Below are positions 1 to 5,486 of a DNA stretch of 10,149 bases, in pieces. The notes under the pieces are model-generated. The model saw nothing but the letters and a program-made list of their open reading frames with translations. It was not told the DNA's origin and searched no databases. Position 1 is the first letter of the stretch; every line of letters begins with the position of its first letter. The DNA comes from an uncultured Coriobacteriales bacterium (GTDB lineage: Bacteria > Actinomycetota > Coriobacteriia > Coriobacteriales > UMGS124). The stretch lies in NCBI GenBank assembly GCA_934662525.1, contig CAKUKJ010000055.1, forward strand, positions 1 through 10,149, in the 5' to 3' direction. The translations under genes were made by a program, and so were the position numbers.

Positions 1-1797
1 CACCTGGGTGTACCCGCCCCCCTCGATGGTCTCGCGCACGAAGTAGATATAGGGGTACCCGTCGGGGTCGTACTTGGCCAGCCTGAATTCCTTGTCGGCA
101 TATCCCGCACGTATCGCCTCGCCGATCTCAACGCTCGCCTCGTCGTATGAGGTGACGTACCTCACCTTCTCGCCGGTGTCGGTATACACCCACTCGTCGC
201 TTTCGGCCGTGGCCGTGGAGCTGCCCAGGGCCGCGTTCTCCTCTGCGGTCATGGTGAGCGTGATGAAGTTGCCGTCCGCGCCCTGCACCTGGGTTGCCTG
301 CCTGGAATCCGCCCCTTCGCGCGAGGAGAAGCGCCACAGCGAGTACGTCGTGGCCGGGCGGGCGCTGGGGTCGTCGTCTTGCCAGTACTTCGTGGCGTCG
401 AAGCTCGTGGTGCCGGCATGCGTGATGGTCACCGTGCCGCCGTTGAAGGCCGCCGTCCTGTCGCCGGCGTGGTTGGGAGAGGAGCTGTTGTCATACCACA
501 CCTGGTAGTAGTCGGTGTAACCGTCCACCGACTCGGCATGGGGCTCCAGGTGCTCAAGGCGCTGCACCAGGCGCGTTTGGTTGGGCGAGTACATCGTGGA
601 GAGGATCTCGAGCGTGTAATGGGTGTGCGTGGGGTCGTCTGGGTCGGGCACCAGGGTCGCGCGCTTGCGGAAGAACTCGGCGATGCTCTCGTCGCCTTCG
701 TTTTCGCTCTTCTTGATGACCGTCTTGCCGTCCGTGCCCTCAAGCACCGTCCAGGTCTCCTTGGAGGCGTATGCGGAAATCCAGTCCTCGATGTCCTGAT
801 AGCCCACGAAGTTGCCGTCAGCGTCGTAGCAGTTCTCAGTGTCGTTCGCAAGCTCGTCGCCGATGTTGAGCTTGAAGTTGATGCTCACCTTGTCAACAAG
901 CTGGAAGCATTCCTTTTCGAAGGCGATGTTGACGCCCTCAAAATGGTCGTTCTCGGCAACCTTGTATCGAGGGGTGCCCGTCTCGTCGGCGTACACGAAC
1001 GCGCCGTCCACGACGTCCACCGCAGAGCCCTCGCCTGCCTGCCCGCTTTGCGCCGCATCCGTGGCCGCAGGATGGCCAATGGAGTAGGTCACCTTCTTGG
1101 TCTTGGCTGTATCCCACACGGGGACCTTGTTGCCGTCGGCGTCGAGCTTGGGGGTGCCGTCGGCGCTCTGCTCCCACACAGGGTTGCCCTTGGCGTCGAG
1201 CTTCTGCGTCGTGGAGGTGACTCCAGACGGATAGGAGGTCTCAGAGACGGCACGGTACTCGTTGACGCTCAGGTCGCCGGCACCGGCGTCTTTGGCGCTC
1301 AAAACGCTCACGAGCTTGCGGTTGCCGTCGGCCGACCACGCGCCATTCGCGCGGATGGCATCGAGGTCTGCCTGGGTCAGCCCAAGAAGCTCAGCGGCCT
1401 CGGCAGAGACGGTCTGGCCGTCTTCCTCCGTCAGGGGATAGTGGGCGTCGTCGCCCTCAACCTGGAAATACACGCGGTACTCGCAGCGCTCCTCAAGCTC
1501 GGAGGTTGTGGGGCGCAGGGCGGAGTTGTTGTCGGCCCACAGGGTTGTGAACGTGGAGGCCTGAGCGCTGCGGTCGGATGTGGGCGCGACCTTGACGAGG
1601 GGCGTCTCGGCCAAGGCCGCTACAGGAACCAGCGCAAGAAGCGCAAGTGCGCACGCCACGAACAGGACGGCGGCGCGCCCCCACGCGCATGTGGCACGGC
1701 CGGAGCCGCGCCCGACGGTCGGACTCGCAGACTTCCCGGTGCAGTTTGCGACGAGACGGGAGTGCAGAGCGTCTCCTCCAGCGGCGTTCCTCTCCAT
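1..1797 (-). CDS. Secreted surface protein with Cna B-type domain (partial, 3' end outside window)
   Basis: The frame is open from ATG at 1797 to the left edge (599 codons) with no stop, so the C-terminus, where an LPXTG-type sorting signal would be expected, is not seen. AGGAGA at 1809-1804 lies six bases before the ATG and fixes the start. Residues 1-41 form a long polar/basic N-region, 42-62 a hydrophobic core ending in ALA before ETPL, giving a predicted Sec signal peptide cut near 63. The mature part begins with a region I do not recognise. It contains an imperfect duplication around residues 198-230 (KLDAKGNPVW, then KLDADGNKVPVW). From about 460 onward comes a Cna-B fold: TKYWQDDDPSARP at the start and LAKYDPDGYPYIYFVRE at the end, with an unusually long insertion between. 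Cna-B domains form stalks of adhesins and pili in Gram-positive bacteria. An adhesin or pilin-like role is inferred. Confidence 0.85.
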   Translation of the reverse strand, partial: MERNAAGGDALHSRLVANCTGKSASPTVGRGSGRATCAWGRAAVLFVACALALLALVPVAALAETPLVKVAPTSDRSAQASTFTTLWADNNSALRPTTSELEERCEYRVYFQVEGDDAHYPLTEEDGQTVSAEAAELLGLTQADLDAIRANGAWSADGNRKLVSVLSAKDAGAGDLSVNEYRAVSETSYPSGVTSTTQKLDAKGNPVWEQSADGTPKLDADGNKVPVWDTAKTKKVTYSIGHPAATDAAQSGQAGEGSAVDVVDGAFVYADETGTPRYKVAENDHFEGVNIAFEKECFQLVDKVSINFKLNIGDELANDTENCYDADGNFVGYQDIEDWISAYASKETWTVLEGTDGKTVIKKSENEGDESIAEFFRKRATLVPDPDDPTHTHYTLEILSTMYSPNQTRLVQRLEHLEPHAESVDGYTDYYQVWYDNSSSPNHAGDRTAAFNGGTVTITHAGTTSFDATKYWQDDDPSARPATTYSLWRFSSREGADSRQATQVQGADGNFITLTMTAEENAALGSSTATAESDEWVYTDTGEKVRYVTSYDEASVEIGEAIRAGYADKEFRLAKYDPDGYPYIYFVRETIEGGGYTQV

Positions 1798-1928
1798 ACC
1801 AGCTCTCCTAAACGGCTCTAGCGCCTGGCCCTAGGCCTTTGGCACTTGGCGAATGGTCTATAGGTTTGTCGCTGTCTTAGAAATGCGCCCTTTCTATACA
1901 GGCACCTCAAAAAGATTGCATTCCTGAA

Positions 1929-1949
1929 GGCAACCTATATGAGGTTACC
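1929..1949 (-). promoter_or_regulatory. Leader hairpin upstream of surface protein gene
   Basis: Read on the minus strand, GGTAACC (1949-1943) and GGTTGCC (1935-1929) pair over seven positions, including one G-U wobble, around a seven-base loop. It sits 11 bases downstream of the G11 tract and would be in the 5' leader if transcription starts upstream of the tract. The wobble pair forms only in the minus-strand RNA, which points to that transcript. No known riboswitch class was recognised. Confidence 0.35.
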
Positions 1950-1960
1950 ATAGAAGCGCA

Positions 1961-1971
1961 CCCCCCCCCCC
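1961..1971. repeat. Homopolymeric C11 (G11 on minus strand) tract
   Basis: Eleven consecutive C residues, read as G11 in the direction of the surface protein gene, lie 164 bp upstream of its ATG. No other homopolymer of this length was noticed in the window. Tracts of this kind slip during replication and underlie ON/OFF expression of surface structures in other bacteria. A regulatory role here is inferred from position. Confidence 0.6.
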
Positions 1972-2010
1972 GAGCCAGAAACGGGTCGAATTTCGAATTC
2001 GGCCCAAATA

Positions 2011-2016
2011 TGTCAA
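2011..2016 (-). promoter_or_regulatory. Possible -35 element for surface protein gene
   Basis: The minus strand reads a perfect TTGACA at 2016-2011. At 17-bp spacing the next hexamer is AAATTC (1993-1988), which is a poor -10, so the promoter call is weak. If correct, transcription would begin near 1981, the G11 tract would lie at about +10 to +20, and the leader would be about 180 bases long. Confidence 0.25.
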
Positions 2017-2098
2017 ACAAAAGCCGATTCACGACAAAGATCGCCAAAGCAAAAAGGTGCTCTGCTGAACGACATTTTTTCAAAGCCTGAAAACTCTC

Positions 2099-2133
2099 GT
2101 GATTTCCCGTGACGCCCGTCACGCGCCCGTCAC
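2099..2133. promoter_or_regulatory. Cluster of GTGA/TCAC half-sites (candidate operator)
   Basis: A perfect palindrome, CGTGACG-CC-CGTCACG, occupies 2108-2123. An extra GTGA lies at 2099-2102, ten bases before the left arm, and an extra TCAC at 2130-2133, eleven bases after the right one. The 10-bp unit CGCCCGTCAC is also repeated directly at 2113-2122 and 2124-2133. Spacing of about one helical turn suggests several regulator dimers on one DNA face. The binding protein is unknown. The cluster lies about 65-100 bp upstream of the hicA promoter's -35. Confidence 0.4.
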
Positions 2134-2199
2134 AGGAAAATTCAGCAAAGTACCTGGTAGAACTATACATTTTACGGTGTATGATTTCAGGGGACAGAA

Positions 2200-2228
2200 T
2201 TGCGTTTTATATATAAACTGTTTATAGT
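2200..2228 (+). promoter_or_regulatory. hicA promoter
   Basis: TTGCGT (2200-2205) and TATAGT (2223-2228) are separated by 17 bp, close to the sigma70 consensus. Transcription would start near 2235, leaving a leader of only about 17 bases that contains the ribosome binding site at 2241-2247. It would drive hicA, hicB and probably the Uma2 gene. Confidence 0.65.
2212..2226. promoter_or_regulatory. Palindromic operator overlapping hicA -10
   Basis: TATAAAC-T-GTTTATA is a perfect inverted repeat of seven bases around one central base. It covers the spacer and the first part of the -10 hexamer, where a bound protein would block RNA polymerase. HicB antitoxins commonly repress their own operon through such sites, so HicB, alone or with HicA, is the likely ligand. 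That assignment is inference. Confidence 0.5.
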
Positions 2229-2251
2229 AGCAACGAGCTTGAGGAGGATTG

Positions 2252-2440
2252 ATGCCAAAAGAGCAAGAAGTCCGCAATATTCTGAAACGACTTCGACAGG
2301 AGGGCTGGAGAGAGCGGACGGGAAAGGGGAGTCACCTGGTCTTTTGTAAAGACGGCCAGATGGTGACTGTTCCAACAGCAAAACAAGAGGTTCCGCTGGG
2401 GACTTACCGCAATATCGCCAAAATTGCAGGCTGGATATAG
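2252..2440 (+). CDS. hicA: HicA-family mRNA interferase toxin
   Basis: A 62-residue protein with the HicA (YcfA-like) double-stranded-RNA-binding fold: a helix with KRLRQEGW, the GSH motif (GKGSHLVF, the histidine being the catalytic residue of the family), a short strand with VTVPTAK, and the C-terminal GTYRNIAKIAGW helix. HicA toxins cleave mRNA in the cytoplasm and are neutralised by the adjacent HicB. AGGAGG at 2242-2247 sits four bases before the ATG. A TTG codon immediately upstream is too close to the Shine-Dalgarno sequence to be the start. hicB begins 16 bases after the stop. Codon use (AAA, CGA, AGA, ATT) is more AT-rich than in the other genes of the window, consistent with horizontal acquisition. 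Confidence 0.87.
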   Translation: MPKEQEVRNILKRLRQEGWRERTGKGSHLVFCKDGQMVTVPTAKQEVPLGTYRNIAKIAGWI

Positions 2441-2456
2441 CCCTGATTGGAGCGAT

Positions 2457-2915
2457 ATGTCGACCTATGTATTTGACGCCATTTTAACGCCGGAGGAAGA
2501 AGGGGGTTACAGCGTGGAGTTTCCAACTCTGCCCGGCTGCTATACCTGCGGGGACTCTTACATCGACGCGATAACCATGGCGGCAGACGCCGCGCGCACC
2601 TGGGTGGCGTCCAGCCTGTGCGACGGCGCGAAGATACCCGCATACAAAAAGGAGGAGGCCCCGGCAGGGTCGGAGCGGGCCTGTATCTGCTTCGACTCCG
2701 ACCCCTCGTGGGTTGTGGAGGGTCCTATCGTTTCAGCAGCTCAGGCGGCGCGTGAGCTTGGAATCACGCCCGCCCGCATCACGCACATGCTCGCGACGGG
2801 CCAGCTGGAGGGATTCCGCAACGGACGCAGGACGTTCGTGACGCAGGAGAGCATCGACGCCCGCAAAGCGGCTCCCCACCCCGCAGGACGCCCGCGCTGC
2901 GGGGCGATCGCATAA
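2457..2915 (+). CDS. hicB: HicB-family antitoxin with C-terminal excisionase-type HTH
   Basis: This 152-residue protein begins with the HicB RNase-H-like antitoxin domain (about 3-75): YVFDAILTPEEEGGYSV, FPTLPGCYTCGDS and the following DAITMAADAARTWV helix are diagnostic. The C-terminal half (about 91-136) looks like a MerR/excisionase-type winged HTH (VSAAQAARELGITPARI, then GQLEGFRNGRRTFVTQESID), where many HicB proteins carry an Xre or ribbon-helix-helix DNA-binding part instead. It should bind and inhibit HicA and repress the operon. GGAG (2449-2452) precedes the ATG by four bases. An in-frame TTG at 2424 would overlap hicA and lacks a good ribosome site. A proline/arginine-rich tail (PHPAGRPRCG) follows the HTH. 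Confidence 0.85.
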   Translation: MSTYVFDAILTPEEEGGYSVEFPTLPGCYTCGDSYIDAITMAADAARTWVASSLCDGAKIPAYKKEEAPAGSERACICFDSDPSWVVEGPIVSAAQAARELGITPARITHMLATGQLEGFRNGRRTFVTQESIDARKAAPHPAGRPRCGAIA

Positions 2916-2941
2916 CCCCCCGACCCATCTGGAGACCACCC

Positions 2942-3574
2942 ATGGCACTGCCGCAGCATGTTCTCTATGGAGGCGAGATACCCAACGGTCTGCCGTCAGT
3001 TACAATGGGCATCGTCAGCTCGAGCGCGGAGGTCGATGCCATGCCCACATACACGGCCGAGGATTATTGGAACCTGCCCGATGGGGAGAGGGCCGAGCTC
3101 ATCGACGGCCAACTCTATGCGATGGCGTCGCCCAGCCGAACGCATCAGAGAATTGTCGGCGGGATATACGTCCGCATCGCCAACTACATCGAAAGCCATC
3201 ACGGCCCCTGCGAGGTTCTCGCCGCACCCTTTGCCGTCAACCTCAACGCAGACGACAAGACCTTGGTCGAACCCGACGTCATGGTCATCTGTGACCCGGA
3301 AAAATCAACCGAGAAGCAGTGCATGGGCGCACCCGACCTGGTCGTCGAAGTCGTCTCGCCGTCTAACAAGCGCATGGACTACGTCAAGAAATACGACCTC
3401 TACTCTGCCGCCGGCGTGCGCGAGTACTGGATTGTTGACCCCGCAAAAAACATGACGACCGTCTACAACTTCTCCGACGGCAACCTGGCGCCTGTCATCT
3501 ACCCGTTCTCGGTGCCGGTGCCTGCCAGCATCTATCCCGACCTCAAGATACCCATCGCCGACCTTCTCGACTAG
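2942..3574 (+). CDS. Uma2-family (DUF820) putative PD-(D/E)XK endonuclease
   Basis: A 210-residue cytoplasmic protein of the Uma2/DUF820 family, which has a PD-(D/E)XK nuclease-like core. Family landmarks are YTAEDYWNLPDGERAELIDGQ (E52), SPSRTHQ, the EPD triad (110-112, VEPDVMVICDP), PDLVVEVVSPSNKRMDY (E136) and KKYDLYSAAGVREYWIVDP (K149/K150). All expected acidic and lysine positions are present, so the active site looks intact. The biological substrate of the family is not established. GGAG (2931-2934) lies seven bases before this ATG. A second good start exists at 3041 (GGAGG, eight-base spacing), which would give 177 residues beginning MPTYTAEDYW. I prefer the longer form because MALPQ-like starts occur in relatives as I remember them. 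It starts 26 bp after hicB, so co-transcription is likely. Confidence 0.82.
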   Translation: MALPQHVLYGGEIPNGLPSVTMGIVSSSAEVDAMPTYTAEDYWNLPDGERAELIDGQLYAMASPSRTHQRIVGGIYVRIANYIESHHGPCEVLAAPFAVNLNADDKTLVEPDVMVICDPEKSTEKQCMGAPDLVVEVVSPSNKRMDYVKKYDLYSAAGVREYWIVDPAKNMTTVYNFSDGNLAPVIYPFSVPVPASIYPDLKIPIADLLD

Positions 3575-3637
3575 CGGCCCCACCATCGCCGAGGCCAGCA
3601 GAACCGGGGCCCGCTAGCAAAACCAGCAGATGGACAC

Positions 3638-3680
3638 AGGGCGGCCCTCCCCCCCAACATCCGGAGGCGAGCCGCCCTTT
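3638..3680 (+). terminator. Rho-independent terminator after the hicA-hicB-Uma2 genes
   Basis: AGGGCGGC (3638-3645) pairs with GCCGCCCT (3671-3678), and CCTCC (3646-3650) continues the stem with GGAGG (3663-3667), leaving a three-base bulge and a C-rich loop. It is followed by TTTCAAAT. It begins 64 bases after the Uma2 stop. The minus strand lacks a T-run on the other side, so it primarily serves the plus strand, although it sits between convergent genes. Confidence 0.6.
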
Positions 3681-3735
3681 CAAATACCTATATCACCCGC
3701 GCCTATGCCAGCCAAGCCAGCGGCGCATCGGCTGC

Positions 3736-5316
3736 TTACCAGTCCTCGCGCGTGGCGATGTCCTGGGCGCAGGCGCGGCCGAAGTACATGGTGGCGCCAA
3801 ACGACAGGCCGGAGGCGTTGATGGGGCGACGCGTGCCGGGGACGATGCCCATGTTGCAGAAGTCGGAGATGTTGCCGGCCAGGTACAGGCCGTCGATCAC
3901 GTTGCCAAAGACGTCCTCGGCCTCAAGCAGGTTCTCGGAGGAGCGCTTGATGCCACCGTAGGTGGAGCTCACGATGGAGGTCGTCTTGAAGGCGTAGTAG
4001 GGCGGCACGTCGAGGGCGAAGGGGGCGTCGCCGGTGCCGGAGATGTGCTCGCGGCCAAACTCGGAGTCCTTGCCGTCGTCGGCCACGTCGGCGTTGTAGG
4101 TCTCCATGGTCTCCACGAAGGCGTCGACGGGCACGCCCATGAGCTCGGCGAGCTCCTCGTAGGTGTCGGCCTGGAGAAGCAGGCCGGTGGACTCGATCTT
4201 GCTCTGCGAGTAGTAGCCGCTCTCGTTGTCGGCGCACTTCTGGGCAATCTCGTCGTCCCACACCTGGTAGCACACGTTATCGGTCTGTTGAAGCAGCTCA
4301 GACCACGTGTTGGTGTAGCCCTGGCCCTCGTTGACGAAGCGCTTGCCCTCCAGGTTCACCATGATGCCGCCCTGGTGGTACATGGCGCACTCGGCCGTGG
4401 CGTTGCCGTCGGGGTTCTTGACGGTGAGCATGCCGCAGTAGGACAGGTGGCGGGGCTGGGCGCCGATGGCCATGGCCATGATGTGGCCCTGGCCCAAGAT
4501 GCCGGGGGCGGAGTTGAAATCGGTCATGTCATAGACGGCCGGGCCGAAGTTCCACTCGGCGAGCATGTCGACGTTGCGGCCGTAACCGCCGGTCGCAAGG
4601 CACACGGCCTTCTTGCCCTTGTAATACACGGTGTTGCCGTCGGGGTCGGTGGCCTGCACGCCCAGCACGCGGCCGGTCTCGGGGTCGCGGATGATGCGGG
4701 TGGCGCAGGTGTTGAAGTCAATCTGGACGTTGAGCTCGTTTGCCTTGTCCTCAAGCGCGGTCACGACCTTGCCCGGGCCCACATGGTGCTCGCGGGGCTG
4801 GGAGTGGCCGTTGGACTGGAGCAGGCCGCTCTCGTCGAACTCGATGCCCAGGTAGTCGGTCAGGTACTCGTAGAAGCCGTCGCCCGCCAGCTCGCACATC
4901 TTGCGCACGTAGGCGTCGTCGTAGTCGGTCTTGAACCAGGCGCACAGGTCCTCGTACATCTGGTCGACCGAGTCGGTGATGCCGAGCTTCTCCTGCAGGG
5001 GCGTGCCGGGGATGGCGATGCCGCCGTTGCACAGGGCCGAGTTACCGCCGCAGAAGTTCTGCGACTCGAGCACGATGGCGGCCATGCCAAGCTCGTGGGC
5101 CTCGCAGGCCGTGGCAAGGCCGGCCGCGCCGCCGCCCACGCAGATGACGTCGGCCTCGTAGTCCCACTCGGCAGGCACGCCCACCTGGGTCGCCTCGGCG
5201 GCAAAGGCCTTTGTGGCGGCGCTGGCATTGGCCCCGATGAGGCCCGCGGCTGCCAGGGCGGCGGCGCCCGCGCCCACAAAGTTGCGGCGGCTCATGCTTG
5301 CGACGTTGTTCTCCAT
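3736..5316 (-). CDS. Tat-exported FAD-dependent reductase (fumarate reductase/flavocytochrome c-like)
   Basis: A 526-residue flavoprotein of the FAD_binding_2 family. It opens with a twin-arginine signal (SRRNFV at 9-14, then an Ala/Gly-rich stretch; cleavage possibly after AFA near 39). The dinucleotide-binding motif is DVICVGGGAAGLATACEA (about 56-73), with LES about 20 residues later and the second FAD segment ATGGYG near 242. LEGKRFVNE (Arg326) matches the segment carrying the catalytic arginine of fumarate reductases, and the C-terminal IDGLYLAGN and TRRPINASG are FAD/substrate contacts. No CXXCH haem motif or FMN domain is present, so electrons must come from a separate protein. Positions equivalent to the HPT and HHT histidines read YCG and SST, which argues against fumarate as substrate. 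The ATG at 5316 is chosen over GTG 5337; both have weak ribosome sites. It probably acts outside the membrane in anaerobic respiration; the substrate is unknown. Confidence 0.87.
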   Translation of the reverse strand: MENNVASMSRRNFVGAGAAALAAAGLIGANASAATKAFAAEATQVGVPAEWDYEADVICVGGGAAGLATACEAHELGMAAIVLESQNFCGGNSALCNGGIAIPGTPLQEKLGITDSVDQMYEDLCAWFKTDYDDAYVRKMCELAGDGFYEYLTDYLGIEFDESGLLQSNGHSQPREHHVGPGKVVTALEDKANELNVQIDFNTCATRIIRDPETGRVLGVQATDPDGNTVYYKGKKAVCLATGGYGRNVDMLAEWNFGPAVYDMTDFNSAPGILGQGHIMAMAIGAQPRHLSYCGMLTVKNPDGNATAECAMYHQGGIMVNLEGKRFVNEGQGYTNTWSELLQQTDNVCYQVWDDEIAQKCADNESGYYSQSKIESTGLLLQADTYEELAELMGVPVDAFVETMETYNADVADDGKDSEFGREHISGTGDAPFALDVPPYYAFKTTSIVSSTYGGIKRSSENLLEAEDVFGNVIDGLYLAGNISDFCNMGIVPGTRRPINASGLSFGATMYFGRACAQDIATREDW

Positions 5317-5431
5317 GACTCTCACGCACCCTTTCACGTTGGATTTCCCGCATCTGCCATTGCGTTGCGGCTGGCCTCAGATTAGGGCCGCGCCGGGGCA
5401 GAGCGTTCCCCACGAAGGGTGTGCAAGTTGC

Positions 5432-5459
5432 GAAAGGGGCATCCCCACCTTTCGGGTGG
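5432..5459 (-). terminator. Possible terminator downstream of LuxR-type regulator
   Basis: On the minus strand, CCACC-CGAAA-GGTGG (5459-5445) overlaps a second hairpin, GGGG-ATG-CCCC (5446-5436), followed by TTTCG. The two stems are mutually exclusive. The T-run is short, so termination is uncertain. It lies 28 bases past the regulator's stop and upstream of the next reductase gene. Confidence 0.3.
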
Positions 5460-5486
5460 AAGGCTTTGAGCTGGGAGAATACCAAC

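Larger units (their letters stand above)
1798..2251. other. Divergent AT-rich intergenic region
   Basis: This 454-bp stretch separates the minus-strand surface protein gene from the plus-strand hicA. It is much richer in A/T than the flanking genes. I see no convincing protein gene in it; the only sizeable frame (2170-1907, minus) lacks a ribosome binding site and runs through a homopolymer. It contains several regulatory-looking elements listed separately: a C11/G11 tract, a leader hairpin, a tandem 7-bp repeat TCGAATT TCGAATT (1986-1999), a small inverted repeat TTTTCA/TGAAAA (2077-2093), GTGA/TCAC half-sites (2099-2133) and the hicA promoter. Confidence 0.7.

Noticed and set aside
1686..1743. 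Lipoprotein signal in the surface protein, from cysteines in its N-terminus
   Set aside because: The cysteines at residues 19 and 37 precede the hydrophobic core and no lipobox follows it.
379..1821. Plus-strand open frame of 480 codons
   Set aside because: It is antisense to the Cna-B protein, whose signal peptide, ribosome site and domain are clear; the plus-strand translation shows no family features.
2108..2123. CGTGACG palindrome as a classical CRP/FNR site
   Set aside because: Arms resemble GTGA/TCAC but the 2-bp centre is far shorter than the 6-bp spacing of CRP sites.
1907..2170. Minus-strand frame of 87 codons in the AT-rich intergenic region
   Set aside because: No ribosome binding site, no recognisable motif, and it reads through the G11 homopolymer; more likely non-coding.
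2164..2182. ATACA/TGTAT inverted repeat as a terminator or operator
   Set aside because: Only five pairs with a nine-base loop, no T-run, expected by chance in AT-rich DNA.
2249..2251. TTG as the hicA start
   Set aside because: Only one base after the AGGAGG, whereas the next codon, ATG at 2252, has workable spacing.
4045..5385. Plus-strand open frame of 446 codons opposite the reductase
   Set aside because: Val/Leu/Ala/His-rich shadow of a well-supported FAD reductase.
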